A DNA stretch of 64,000 bases from Maricaulis sp047308265 (GCF_047308265.1 NZ_JBKQWY010000002.1:62001-126000); one strand, 5' to 3'; positions 27,054 through 36,482 are shown, counted from the stretch's first letter. Made by a program: numbers and translations. Notes: a model not told the origin generated them from the sequence alone.

Positions 27054-28559
27054 TTATTGCGCACCGTCTTGATTGGACGCCATGAGCGTATCATCGGGCT
27101 CTGCCGCGGAAGCTGCCGTTTCCAGCATAGCGAGAATACGATCCCGTTCGGCTTCAAACAGCGGAAGCTCGTCGTCTTCCAGCTGGCGACCCGTCGGCAG
27201 GTCCAGCGTCATCGGATTGACCGGACTGCCATTGAGGTGGACCTCATAGTGGAGGTGCGGGCCTGTGGAGCGGCCGGTCGTTCCCACATAACCAATAATC
27301 TGGCCCTGGGTGACACGGCTGCCGGCGCGGATGCCGCGGGCGAAGCCGTTGAGATGGGCGTAAGCCGTCTGATAGCCGTTGGGGTGGCGAATCCGGATGT
27401 AATTGCCGAACGAGCCGAAGCGATTGGCCCGCTCGACCACGCCATTACCGGCTGCCATGATCGGGGTTCCAGTCGGCGCGGCAAAGTCTGTTCCGTTGTG
27501 GGCGCGCGTATAGCCGAGGATCGGGTGGCGACGGCGACCGAAATGTGAACTCAGGCGCGCGCCATTGATCGGAGTGAGCATCAAAAGGCGCTGGGCACTT
27601 GCGCCGTCTCCAGAATAATAACCCACAATCCCGTCCGGAGTTTCGAAGCGGAAAAACTCCTTGGGTTCGCCGCGGCCATCATAACGCGCATAAACAATAT
27701 CACCTGTGCGGGCGACATCTCCGTCGGCGTCGATAAAACGTTCGAACAACAGGTCGAAGCCGTCACCGGGATAGATCGACCGCTGGAAATCAATAGCGTA
27801 ACCGAGAACACCGGCGAGTTCGACAACGACCCGGTCGGTCGCGCCCGCCTGCAGGGCATCCACGTACAGGGAGGAACTGATCGTGCCGGAGGCGCGAACC
27901 CATTCACTGCTGAACGTGTTGCGGGTTTCACGTGCCCGATAAGATCCGTCAGACAGGCGAGCGACGGTGATGGTTCGCTCAATGTCGGGACGGAAGGACA
28001 GTCCGTCGAGCTGTTGAAACGCCTCGCCGTCCTCATCCTCGGAATCGCGCAGATAGACCTGGATGGCCTGACCCACCCGCAGATCGCGCACGTCAAACAG
28101 ATCGCCCAGCGCATAGATAGCGCGTGCAGCTTCGCGGCGTCCTGCACCGGCATCGTCGAGAACGCCCGCCAAAGTCCCGCCGCGCGGTACTGTCAGGCTG
28201 GCATTGCTGATGGCGTCACAGTCAGGGCAGTCGCGAAACGCGTTCTGGTTCAAGCGTTCCAGCGGCAAGGCCGGGGCAGTGGATTGCAGCGCAATCGAAG
28301 ACGACAACAGAGGCTCACTGTCGGAGGTCTGGGTTGATCGACCCATGTCATCTTCCAGTTCGGCTAGGCCAGCGGTATCAAGATCCGCCTCGGCCTCCGG
28401 GACGTCCTGTTCGGCGAGAACCGGTGGCTCACTCGCATCCGAGACACTCCGGGCGGAAATCAGGGCAAACAGCAAAAAGGCCGACAGGAGGACACTCGAC
28501 AGAACCACAACCATACGGGCGCGGCGCGTATCAGCCTGGGACACATCAAATCCGGACAT
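27054..28559 (-). CDS. Membrane-anchored M23 family metallopeptidase
   Basis: This 501-residue protein has one N-terminal span (MVVVLSSVLLSAFLLFAL), a long acidic region, a LysM/OapA-like part, and a C-terminal M23 domain at about residues 340-460. Zinc motifs are RAHNGTDFAAPTGTP (His and Asp ligands) and GPHLHYEVHLNG (HxH). It resembles MepM-type endopeptidases that cut peptidoglycan cross-links in the periplasm. GAGAGGG precedes the ATG. It is divergent from chpT across 266 bases. Confidence 0.92.
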   Translation of the reverse strand: MSGFDVSQADTRRARMVVVLSSVLLSAFLLFALISARSVSDASEPPVLAEQDVPEAEADLDTAGLAELEDDMGRSTQTSDSEPLLSSSIALQSTAPALPLERLNQNAFRDCPDCDAISNASLTVPRGGTLAGVLDDAGAGRREAARAIYALGDLFDVRDLRVGQAIQVYLRDSEDEDGEAFQQLDGLSFRPDIERTITVARLSDGSYRARETRNTFSSEWVRASGTISSSLYVDALQAGATDRVVVELAGVLGYAIDFQRSIYPGDGFDLLFERFIDADGDVARTGDIVYARYDGRGEPKEFFRFETPDGIVGYYSGDGASAQRLLMLTPINGARLSSHFGRRRHPILGYTRAHNGTDFAAPTGTPIMAAGNGVVERANRFGSFGNYIRIRHPNGYQTAYAHLNGFARGIRAGSRVTQGQIIGYVGTTGRSTGPHLHYEVHLNGSPVNPMTLDLPTGRQLEDDELPLFEAERDRILAMLETAASAAEPDDTLMASNQDGAQ

Positions 28560-28825
28560 TCTTCATTTCCCTCTCGGGCACGCGGGGTGAGCCGATGTGC
28601 AACACGTAGCGCAGGTCAGTCCTGCACAACACCGTCGCTCGCACCGCCTCCTGGCTGTAACACAGCAAATAACGCGCCTCTTAAAGACGTTTGCCTGCCC
28701 CCAGCTCCCCAGCGGTCGAATCATGTCTTGTGCTGATTGGGTTGCCAAGTCCTTTCCACGCTGCAAATGCGATTCGTGTGATTGTTGAGGAGCGCACCGG
28801 TTCGAATCGTGGTTTCGATACCCTT

Positions 28826-29491
28826 ATGAGCACTGAAACCATCTCCGCCCTGTCCGCCGAACAGCTTGCTGCCCTTCTGGCTGCGCGCCTGTGCCATGAT
28901 CTCGTCAGCCCGATTGCCGCATTGGGAGCTGCCCTGTCTGTTCTCGATGACGATGACTCGTCCGACATGCATGACGATGCGATGGGGCTGGTGAAGGAAA
29001 GCGCCAAACAGGCTCAGGCCAAGCTGGAATTTTCCCGCCTTGCTTTTGGAGCCGGCGGTTCCGCTCCGGGCATTCTCGATACACGTGAATTGCAGCGTTT
29101 GACGGAAGGCATGTTTGCCACCGTCAAACCGGAGATCGTGTGGAAGGTCGAATCGCCCGGTCTGGAAAAGGCAGCGGCCCGCCTCCTGCTCAACATGGCG
29201 GTTCTCGGCGTCGAGGCGGCGCCGCGGGGCGGGACCGTGACGGTTGAAGGTGTAGATGCTGCCGGTGGCGCGCGCCTACAGGTCGTGTCCGAGGGGCGCC
29301 GGGCCAAGCTGGAAGACAGTGTGGTTAAGGCGCTGGCGGGCGAAGAGCCGGAAGACGGTTTCGACGGTCGTTCGGTCCAGCCCTATTATGCAGGTGTGAT
29401 TGCACGCGGCGCGGCTGGACGTATCACGGCGCGTATTGAAGGCGAGCGCGTTGAGTTTGTTGCGCTTGTGGCGCCGCCAGAAGAGCGCTGA
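28826..29491 (+). CDS. chpT: ChpT, histidine phosphotransferase
   Basis: ChpT relays phosphate from the hybrid kinase CckA to CtrA and CpdR in the alphaproteobacterial cell-cycle circuit. The 221-residue protein has the helical-hairpin motif LCHDLVSPIAALGAAL with His24 as acceptor, then a degenerate ATPase-like domain lacking ATP-binding motifs, as in Caulobacter ChpT. The frame opens at 28691, but ATG 28826 fits the family start; I see no strong ribosome site. It sits immediately before the che operon and 6 kb from ctrA, its expected target. Confidence 0.9.
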   Translation: MSTETISALSAEQLAALLAARLCHDLVSPIAALGAALSVLDDDDSSDMHDDAMGLVKESAKQAQAKLEFSRLAFGAGGSAPGILDTRELQRLTEGMFATVKPEIVWKVESPGLEKAAARLLLNMAVLGVEAAPRGGTVTVEGVDAAGGARLQVVSEGRRAKLEDSVVKALAGEEPEDGFDGRSVQPYYAGVIARGAAGRITARIEGERVEFVALVAPPEER

Positions 29492-29657
29492 GCGCTCCTT
29501 CATCTTTGGCGTGTGGCCCATTCGGGCGTGAATATTTCATAATCTCGTACAGTTGAACGCAATCCCGCGGCACCAACAGTCCGTTAACTAAGATCGTGCG
29601 ACGTTTCCGTTGATTCTGGTGCAGACTTCATTTGCGCCGACAACGACGGGGCCTGAA

Positions 29658-32441
29658 ATGGACGATCTTATCAGCGAGTTCCTCACCGAGACCGCCGAAA
29701 GTCTTGATGTTATCGACGCTGAACTGGTCCGCTTTGAGAATAATCCGGACGACCGCGCGATCCTCGATAATATTTTCCGCCTGCTTCATACGGTGAAGGG
29801 CACGTGTGGCTTCTTGGGCCTTCCGCGCCTGGAAGCTGTAGCGCATGCTGGCGAGACCTTGCTGGGCAAGTTCCGGGATGGCGAATTGGCGGTAACCCCG
29901 CCGATGGTGACGCTGGTTCTCGAATCGATTGACCGGATCAAGATGATCCTCACCGCGCTTGAGGCCACGGGCGTCGAGCCGGCCGGTGAAGACCATGAAC
30001 TGATCGGCCGTCTGGAAGACGCGGCCATGGGACGCATGGTTGAGGCGACTCCGGCTGCTCAAGAGCCTGAAGCGCCCGCCGAAGATACTCCAGAGGGCTG
30101 GGATGCGGATTTGGGACGCGAACTGCGCCCAGGTGAAGTCTCGCTCGCCGATTTGGAAGCGGCATTCCAGAGTGCTGAAGCTGAAATGCCCGGTGGGGCT
30201 GAAGCCAGCCCGGCCGAGGCACAGGAACATCTCGGCGTGGGTGATTTTGATCCGGATCTGGGCCGGGAACTGCGTCCGGGTGAGGTCTCGGCGGCTGAGC
30301 TTGAAGCGGCCTTTGCGGCGGCTGATGCTGAGGTTCCCGCGGGTGTCGCCGATCCGGTGATCACGGAAGATATGAGCCAGGAAGAGGCGTTGCAGACGGC
30401 TGTGGCCGAACTTTCGGGCAATGGTGCCGCCGGCATGGATGGTGGGCCGCGTGTCCAGCAGACGGTGCGTGTGGGTGTCGATGTGCTTGAAGCGCTGATG
30501 ACCACCGTGTCCGAACTGGTGCTGACGCGGAACCAGTTGATGCAGACCATTCGGGGTCTGGAAGATGATGAGCTGAAAGGCCCGCTGCAGCGTCTGTCTG
30601 CGGTGACCGGCGAGCTGCAGGACGGGGTCATGAAAACCCGCATGCAGCCGATCGGCGATGCCTGGCGCAAACTGCCGCGGATCATCCGCGACGTCTCCAC
30701 GGATCTGGGCAAGAAGATCGAACTGGAGATGGACGGGAACGAGACCGAGCTTGATCGCCAGGTTCTCGAACTGATCAAGGATCCGCTGACCCACATGGTC
30801 CGTAACTCTGCGGATCATGGTCTGGAAATGCCGGACGAACGCCTTCGTGTCGGCAAGCCGGAAAAGGGCACGATCAAGCTGTCCGCCTATCATGAAGGTG
30901 GTCACATCATCATCTCCATCGCGGATGATGGTCAGGGTCTGAACACCGACAAGATTGGTGAGAAGGCGCTGGAAAAAGGCCTGACGACGCACGAAGAACT
31001 GGCTGGCATGAATGAGGGCCAGATCCATCGCTTCATCTTTGCACCGGGCTTCTCCACGGCCGCGAAAGTGACCAACCTGTCCGGCCGCGGTGTCGGCATG
31101 GATGTGGTGCGTACGAATATCGAGCAGATCGGCGGCGTTGTGGATGTCCACTCCACGCGTGGCAAAGGGTCGAAATTCACGATCAAGATCCCGCTCACGC
31201 TTGCGATTGTTTCCGCGCTTATTGTGGGCTGCGAAGATCAGCGCTTTGCCATTCCTCAACTGTCCGTTCGCGAACTGGTTCGTGTGGGTGCAGGGTCCGA
31301 GCATGTGGTCGAGAGCCTTCACGGCGCTCATGTTATGCGTCTGCGTGACCGTCTTCTTCCGCTGGTTGACCTGCGCGTCGCCTTGCAGGTGGGCGGCGAG
31401 ACCAAGATGGATGGTGACGAGGCCGGTTTTGTTGTGGTGCTCGACGCGGGCGGACGCAATGTCGGGGTTGTCGTCGATAATGTGCTCGACACGGAAGAGA
31501 TTGTGGTCAAGCCGCTGTCTGAATCGCTGCGCAGCGTCGGCGCCTATTCGGGTGCAACGATCCTGGGTGATGGTTCCGTGATCATGATCCTCGATCCCAA
31601 CGGTCTGGCCGCTGACATCGTCACGGCCATGGATGATGAGCGGGGGGGCGATGTGGCCGGTTCTGTTGTCAACGAGATCCAGGAAACCCAGCGCCTGCTG
31701 CTTGTTCGTGCTGGCGGCGAAGAGCCAAAGGCGGTTCCACTCGCCCTGGTGACACGTCTGGAAGAGTTCGACGCCAATACCATCGAATTCGCCAACGACC
31801 GCCATGTGGTTCAGTATCGCGGTCGCTTGATGCCGATCGTCGCCATGGGTACGCAGATGGGATCGGGAGGCGCCGATCAGCGTCAGCCGGTTCTGGTCTT
31901 TGCGGAAGATCACACCGCCATCGGCCTGGCTGTCGACGAGATTGTCGATGTGGTCGAGGAGCGCGTCGATCTGCAGATGAATTCTGATCGTCCGGGAATC
32001 ATCGGCTCGGCTGTGATCAAGGGCAAGGCGACCGATGTGATCGACATTGCCTGGCATCTCGACCAGGTGCGGGCCGGATCGGTTCAGCGCCGCGCCACGT
32101 CGCGTAAGCGTGTCCTGCTGGTGGATGCAGATGCCTTTGCCCGTCGCATGGTCGCACCGCTCCTGGCTGCAGCGGGTTATGATGTGACCCCGGCCGGCGG
32201 CATGCATGAAGTGCGGTCCATTGCGGCGACGGGCGAGCAATTTGATGCCCTGGTCGGTGATCCGATCGCGCTGGAGCGGATCCAGGAAGACGCCATGTGG
32301 CCCAACGCACCGGCTCTGGCCGTCACGGACTGGCCGGAAACAGCTCAATCCGAAGGTCTGGCAGCGGTTCTCCCGCGCTCGGATCGCGGCGCCCTGATCG
32401 CCGCCCTTGATAAAGCATCCCAAGAGGAGGAAGCGGCATGA
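29658..32441 (+). CDS. cheA: CheA, chemotaxis hybrid histidine kinase
   Basis: CheA autophosphorylates in response to receptors and passes phosphate to CheY and CheB. The 927-residue protein has an HPt domain with His44 (LLHTVKGTCGFLG), a linker with two near-identical 28-residue segments (151-178, 200-227), dimerisation and HATPase domains (LVRNSADHGLE-like and GRGVGMDVV), a CheW domain, a second CheW-like domain, and a C-terminal receiver-like domain (about 815-925). The receiver keeps an Asp in FDALVGDP but has lost the conserved lysine. ATG 29658 replaces a TTG 16 codons upstream. cheW overlaps by ATGA. Confidence 0.95.
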   Translation: MDDLISEFLTETAESLDVIDAELVRFENNPDDRAILDNIFRLLHTVKGTCGFLGLPRLEAVAHAGETLLGKFRDGELAVTPPMVTLVLESIDRIKMILTALEATGVEPAGEDHELIGRLEDAAMGRMVEATPAAQEPEAPAEDTPEGWDADLGRELRPGEVSLADLEAAFQSAEAEMPGGAEASPAEAQEHLGVGDFDPDLGRELRPGEVSAAELEAAFAAADAEVPAGVADPVITEDMSQEEALQTAVAELSGNGAAGMDGGPRVQQTVRVGVDVLEALMTTVSELVLTRNQLMQTIRGLEDDELKGPLQRLSAVTGELQDGVMKTRMQPIGDAWRKLPRIIRDVSTDLGKKIELEMDGNETELDRQVLELIKDPLTHMVRNSADHGLEMPDERLRVGKPEKGTIKLSAYHEGGHIIISIADDGQGLNTDKIGEKALEKGLTTHEELAGMNEGQIHRFIFAPGFSTAAKVTNLSGRGVGMDVVRTNIEQIGGVVDVHSTRGKGSKFTIKIPLTLAIVSALIVGCEDQRFAIPQLSVRELVRVGAGSEHVVESLHGAHVMRLRDRLLPLVDLRVALQVGGETKMDGDEAGFVVVLDAGGRNVGVVVDNVLDTEEIVVKPLSESLRSVGAYSGATILGDGSVIMILDPNGLAADIVTAMDDERGGDVAGSVVNEIQETQRLLLVRAGGEEPKAVPLALVTRLEEFDANTIEFANDRHVVQYRGRLMPIVAMGTQMGSGGADQRQPVLVFAEDHTAIGLAVDEIVDVVEERVDLQMNSDRPGIIGSAVIKGKATDVIDIAWHLDQVRAGSVQRRATSRKRVLLVDADAFARRMVAPLLAAAGYDVTPAGGMHEVRSIAATGEQFDALVGDPIALERIQEDAMWPNAPALAVTDWPETAQSEGLAAVLPRSDRGALIAALDKASQEEEAA

Positions 32442-32917
32442 CCGTGACCACGACTGACTCCAGCGAGCTCGGAACCGAAGCCATCAGCGAATACGTATCT
32501 GTTCGCATCGGCGGACAGTTGTTCGGCGCCCCGGTGGACGCCATTCGCGAAGTCTTCACGCCGCAATCCGTTACGCATGTCCCGCTGGCGCCGCCAGAGG
32601 TTGCTGGGTTGCTTAATCTTCGCGGTCGGATCGTCACCGCCGTGGACGCCCGCCGTCGTCTGGGCTTGCCGCCGCGCGAGGCCGGTGAGACCGGAATGGC
32701 ACTTGGCGTTGAGCGCGGTAGTGAAATCTTTGGATTAATCGTGGACTCTGTCGGGGAGGTGCTTCGCCGCCCGAGTGCCGAGCTTGAACCGGTCCCGCCG
32801 CATGTGGACATCAACTGGCGCTCGATGGTGAAGGGTGTGCACCGCCTGGAGAAAGAACTGCTCGCTGTTCTCGATGTGTCCGCTGTTCTGGGCACGACTG
32901 CAGCTGAAGCAGCCTAA
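32438..32917 (+). CDS. cheW: CheW, chemotaxis coupling protein
   Basis: CheW couples receptors to CheA. The 159-residue protein is a single CheW domain with VRIGGQLFGAPVDAIREVF, GLLNLRGRIVTAVDARRRLG and VDSVGEVL. The start overlaps the cheA stop (ATGA), so the stoichiometry is probably set by coupled translation. cheY follows 14 bases later. Confidence 0.96.
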   Translation: MTVTTTDSSELGTEAISEYVSVRIGGQLFGAPVDAIREVFTPQSVTHVPLAPPEVAGLLNLRGRIVTAVDARRRLGLPPREAGETGMALGVERGSEIFGLIVDSVGEVLRRPSAELEPVPPHVDINWRSMVKGVHRLEKELLAVLDVSAVLGTTAAEAA

Positions 32918-32931
32918 CGGAGGTATTGGGG

Positions 32932-33306
32932 ATGAAAACCTGTCTGGTTGTAGATGACTCGCGTGTCATCCGAAAGGTTGCGCGAAAAATCCTTGAGGAG
33001 CTGGATTTCAGCTGTGAGGAAGCGGCCGACGGACAGCAAGCCCTGGACGCCTGCCGACAGCATATGCCGGATGCGGTTTTGCTGGACTGGAACATGCCGA
33101 TCATGAACGGTCTCGACTTTGTCAAAGCCCTGCGGCGCGAAGAACGCGGTGATCAGCCGATCGTTGTCTTCTGCACTACGGAAAACGACATGTCGCACAT
33201 CACCGAAGCGCTCCGGGCCGGGGCCGACGAATATGTGATGAAGCCGTTTGACGGGGATATTATCCAGTCGAAATTCGAACAGACCGGCCTGTTGCGCGCG
33301 TCATAG
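32932..33306 (+). CDS. cheY: CheY, chemotaxis response regulator
   Basis: CheY is a stand-alone receiver that binds the flagellar switch when phosphorylated. The 124-residue protein has Asp8-Asp9 (LVVDDS), phosphoacceptor Asp52 (LLDWNMP), the conserved Thr in FCTTEND and Lys in VMKPFDG. ATG 32932 has GGAGG seven bases upstream, which rules out the TTG two codons earlier. Gene order cheA-cheW-cheY-cheB-cheR is that of a compact alphaproteobacterial che operon without cheD. Confidence 0.96.
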   Translation: MKTCLVVDDSRVIRKVARKILEELDFSCEEAADGQQALDACRQHMPDAVLLDWNMPIMNGLDFVKALRREERGDQPIVVFCTTENDMSHITEALRAGADEYVMKPFDGDIIQSKFEQTGLLRAS

Positions 33307-33315
33307 GGGTTTTGC

Positions 33316-34509
33316 ATGAGCCAGACAGTCGCTCGCCCCGGATCCGCCACTGCGATTGCCCGTGTCATCGTAATTGATGACAGCGCCGTCGCGCGTGGTC
33401 TGATGACCCGATGGATTGAAGAAGATGCTGACCTCGATCTGGTCGGATCTGCTGTGGATGGCGAGCAGGGTGTAGCCCGTGCTCGGGACCTACAGCCTGA
33501 TCTTATCGTTCTTGATGTCGAAATGCCCAAGCTGGACGGGCTTGCCGCGTTGCCGATGCTGATTGAGGCGTGTCCGAACGCCAAGATCGTCATGGCCTCG
33601 ACGCTGACCCGTCGCGGTGGCGAGGTGACGATCCGTGCCCTGTCGATGGGGGCTGCGGATTATGCGTCCAAACCCCAGGCCGGGCGCCTGGCCGGGGCGG
33701 AAGAGTTTCGGCGCGATCTACTGGGCAAGCTGAAAGCGCTGGCGCCGCGGCCCATTCCGCCGGTTCCCAGTCAACGTGAAATCGCGGCCGCACCGCGACC
33801 GGCAGCGCGAACGGCACCGCCCGCACGTCCGGCCGCTACACCTGCTGCTCCGCCCCAGCGCAGGGCGTTCAATCCGGTTGCTGCGCCTCCTGGGCAGCGC
33901 CATACGCCCCGTTCCAATGCCCGGCCGCAATTGATCGCCATTGGCTCATCCACGGGTGGGCCCCAGGCCCTGCGTGATGTGGTCGCCGCATTCAATGCAA
34001 TGGATGTGAAGGCTCCGGTTGTGATTGCACAGCACATGCCGGCGCTGTTTACCCGAATTCTCGGTGAGCACCTGACGAAAGCCGGGGCTTTGCCGTGCAA
34101 GGAAGCGGAAGATGGAGAACGTCTCCTGGCTGGCCGGATCTATCTGGCACCCGGTGATTTCCATCTGACGGTTCGAAAGGATGCCGGCGGATTTTACGCC
34201 GTCTTGGATCAGACACCGCCGGTCAATTTCTGCCGTCCGGCTGTCGATCCGCTCTTCCAGTCCGTGGCCGAAGCCACTGGTGGACAGGCGCTCGCCATTG
34301 TTCTGACCGGTATGGGCCATGACGGACGCGAAGGTGCACGTCTTCTGCGCAATGCCGGAGGAACCGTGCTGGTACAGGATGAAGCGACGAGCGTCGTCTG
34401 GGGCATGCCCGGAGCGGTGGCCGAGGCGGGTCTCGCTGATGAAATCCTGACCCTGAAAGATATAGGACCGGGCATAGTCCGGCGCGCCAAGGGTGGACTG
34501 CAATCATGA
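33316..34509 (+). CDS. cheB: CheB, protein-glutamate methylesterase
   Basis: CheB removes methyl groups from chemoreceptors. The 397-residue protein has a receiver with Asp67 (VLDVEMPKLDG), a proline/alanine-rich linker (about 140-200), and a methylesterase domain with the catalytic serine in AIGSSTGGPQAL, the histidine in IAQHMP and the aspartate in LTGMGHDGREGA. AGGGG precedes the ATG. cheR overlaps its end by four bases, pairing the opposing enzymes. Confidence 0.96.
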   Translation: MSQTVARPGSATAIARVIVIDDSAVARGLMTRWIEEDADLDLVGSAVDGEQGVARARDLQPDLIVLDVEMPKLDGLAALPMLIEACPNAKIVMASTLTRRGGEVTIRALSMGAADYASKPQAGRLAGAEEFRRDLLGKLKALAPRPIPPVPSQREIAAAPRPAARTAPPARPAATPAAPPQRRAFNPVAAPPGQRHTPRSNARPQLIAIGSSTGGPQALRDVVAAFNAMDVKAPVVIAQHMPALFTRILGEHLTKAGALPCKEAEDGERLLAGRIYLAPGDFHLTVRKDAGGFYAVLDQTPPVNFCRPAVDPLFQSVAEATGGQALAIVLTGMGHDGREGARLLRNAGGTVLVQDEATSVVWGMPGAVAEAGLADEILTLKDIGPGIVRRAKGGLQS

Positions 34510-35345
34510 TCAAAAACGATGACATGGCCTTTGTGGCCGAGGAAGCCTACAAGCGTTCCGGTCTCGTACTGTCGATGGACAAGGGCTATCTTCTGGAAAG
34601 CCGATTGTCGCCGCTGGCGCGCGCTGAGGGTTATCCGTCTATCGAGGCGCTGATCAGTGCTGCGCGTCGTGAAAAGAATGAGCGCCTGCTCTGGGGCATC
34701 ACAGAAGCCCTGGCTACGCACGAAACCTTTTTCTTCCGAGATAACACCCCGTTTGACCTGTTCAAGCAGGACATACTGCCGGTTATGTCGCGTGCCCGGG
34801 CTCGTAACGGTGTTCTGCGTGTGTGGTGCGCGGCCTGTTCCTCGGGTCAGGAGCCGTATTCCCTGGCCATGATCCTGGATGAGGAAAAGGCTCGCCTGGG
34901 CGGGCTGCGTATCGAGATCACCGCAACAGATATGGCGCCGCGTATTCTGGAGAAGGCAAAGGCCGGGATCTACACCCAGTTTGAGGTTCAGCGTGGCCTT
35001 GCGATCCAGCGGCTGGTCCAGCACTTCGATCAGAACGGCGATCAGTGGCGGATCAAGCCTCATATTCGCCAGATGGTGAATTTCCAGCGCCAGAACCTTT
35101 TGGAGAATTTCGGTTCGATGGGCATGTTCGATGTCGTCTTCTGCCGCAATGTGCTCATCTACTTCGATGCCGAGTCCAAGAAGGGCGTGCTGGCCCGTCT
35201 GGCCCGTCAGATGGCTCCCGATGGTTATCTGGTGATGGGAGCCGCCGAGACCGTCGTCGGCCTGTCCAGTGACTTCTCACCGGTTCAGGGTCGTCGTGGG
35301 CTGTACGCGCGCGGCGAGGATGGTATCCGGGCTCTGGCGGCCTGA
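34506..35345 (+). CDS. cheR: CheR, chemoreceptor methyltransferase
   Basis: CheR methylates receptor glutamates with SAM, opposing CheB. The 279-residue protein has the all-alpha N-domain, the ALATHETFFFRD motif, the SAM site RVWCAACSSGQEPYSLAM and the family sequence DVVFCRNVLIYFD. It starts inside the end of cheB (ATGA) and is the last gene of the operon; a strong terminator follows. Confidence 0.96.
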   Translation: MIKNDDMAFVAEEAYKRSGLVLSMDKGYLLESRLSPLARAEGYPSIEALISAARREKNERLLWGITEALATHETFFFRDNTPFDLFKQDILPVMSRARARNGVLRVWCAACSSGQEPYSLAMILDEEKARLGGLRIEITATDMAPRILEKAKAGIYTQFEVQRGLAIQRLVQHFDQNGDQWRIKPHIRQMVNFQRQNLLENFGSMGMFDVVFCRNVLIYFDAESKKGVLARLARQMAPDGYLVMGAAETVVGLSSDFSPVQGRRGLYARGEDGIRALAA

Positions 35346-35370
35346 CGGATCAAGACTGACAAACACAGAA

Positions 35371-35396
35371 AACCCCGCTTCTGGCGGGGTTTTTTA
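35371..35396 (+). terminator. Rho-independent terminator of the che operon
   Basis: Eight-base stem AACCCCGC/GCGGGGTT with loop TTCTG, followed by a T run, 25 bases after cheR. Confidence 0.92.
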
Positions 35397-35432
35397 TTGG
35401 CTCATAGTCAGCGTGCATTGAATGTGACACAG

Positions 35433-35463
35433 CAAAAAGCCCGGATCCTGTGGATCCGGGCTT
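35433..35463 (-). terminator. Rho-independent terminator of ctrA
   Basis: A twelve-base perfect stem (AAGCCCGGATCC and its complement) with a three-base loop ends, on the minus strand, in a run of T. It lies 24 bases after the ctrA stop and faces the che terminator, so the two operons are separated by back-to-back terminators. Confidence 0.9.
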
Positions 35464-35486
35464 CCATGCGGGTTGGGAGCGCTGTC

Positions 35487-36182
35487 TTAGGACGCGACTT
35501 TTTCCTCGACCGGGTCACGCAGCACGTAACCACGACCCCAGACAGTTTCGATATAGTGTTCACCCTCCGTGGCAGAGGCGAGCTTTTTGCGGAGTTTACA
35601 GATGAAGACGTCAATAATCTTCAGTTCCGGTTCGTCCATGCCGCCATAGAGGTGGTTGAGGAACATTTCCTTGGTGAGCGTCGTACCCTTGCGCAGGGAG
35701 AGCAGCTCGAGCATCTGATATTCCTTGCCGGTCAGGTGGACGCGCTGATTGTCCACTTCGACGGTCTTGGCGTCGAGGTTGACGGCAATCTGACCGGTGC
35801 GAATGACCGATTGGGAATGGCCCTTGGAGCGACGGACGATGGCGTGAATGCGGGCAATCATCTCGTCTTTGTGGAAGGGCTTGGTCATATAGTCATCAGC
35901 GCCGCAGCCCAGGCCGCGCACTTTGTTGTCGATGTCCGCATTACCCGTGAGGATCAGGATCGGCGTATCCACCTTGGCCACGCGGAGGGTTTTGAGCACA
36001 TCAAAGCCCGGCATGTCCGGAAGGTTCAGATCGAGCAGGATGATGTCGTAATCATAGAGTTTGCCGAGATCGACACCCTCTTCACCCAGATCAGTGGTGT
36101 AAATGTTGAAGCCCTCGGACTTCAGCATCAGTTCAATTGACTGGGCTGTCGCCCGGTCATCTTCAATCAGAAGAACCCGCAT
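35487..36182 (-). CDS. ctrA: CtrA, cell-cycle response regulator
   Basis: CtrA is the master regulator that activates flagellar and division genes and, in Caulobacter, blocks replication initiation. The 231-residue OmpR-type protein has Asp8-Asp9, phosphoacceptor Asp51 (LLDLNLPDMPG), MTKPF, and the winged helix with LTGKEYQMLELLSLRKG and IDVFICKLRKKL. It ends EEKVAS, not in the two alanines that target Caulobacter CtrA to ClpXP. Its upstream region is rich in GAATC and TTAAC sites. ChpT, its likely phosphodonor, is 6 kb away. Confidence 0.97.
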   Translation of the reverse strand: MRVLLIEDDRATAQSIELMLKSEGFNIYTTDLGEEGVDLGKLYDYDIILLDLNLPDMPGFDVLKTLRVAKVDTPILILTGNADIDNKVRGLGCGADDYMTKPFHKDEMIARIHAIVRRSKGHSQSVIRTGQIAVNLDAKTVEVDNQRVHLTGKEYQMLELLSLRKGTTLTKEMFLNHLYGGMDEPELKIIDVFICKLRKKLASATEGEHYIETVWGRGYVLRDPVEEKVAS

Positions 36183-36482
36183 GGTTCGCCTCCGGTCTCA
36201 GTTGGGCATGCGCGAATCAGCCTCACGCCCGGTCGGATCATGATTAACCTTATTCGTACGCTAGGCGGAAACCCTTAACGAACATTAACCGCGTCTTGAC
36301 CAGACCCCGGAATCGCAGCGAGCGACAGAATCGGTGCAGGGGGTTGATCAGAAAAACCTGTTAACTTTTACGCTGTTAACTAATTTATCTAATGAAAATA
36401 ATGGGTAAGGACAGTGTCAGGTATGTTTTATAATCGCATAAAGTATGCGCAAGCTACCGTGATCAAACTATAATCCGCTGAG
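36183..36482 (-). promoter_or_regulatory. ctrA upstream regulatory region
   Basis: This gene-free stretch between ctrA and the kamA-like terminator has CcrM-type GAATC sites at 36214, 36310 and 36328 (a fourth at 36527 lies just beyond) and TTAAC half-sites at 36244, 36275, 36285, 36361 and 36376; the last two are palindromic GTTAAC. Caulobacter ctrA is known to be autoregulated and sensitive to methylation state, so these are the expected kinds of element. None of the TTAA pairs has the exact seven-base spacing (6 and 11 are seen). Confidence 0.6.

Noticed and set aside
29628..32423. A 931-codon open frame antisense to the whole of cheA
   Set aside because: It is a third-position GC shadow. 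The cheA frame has full domain matches, while the antisense product has no recognisable family, ribosome site or plausible composition. The same applies to other long antisense frames, for example over lysC (1765-2733) and ptsP (4147-4908).
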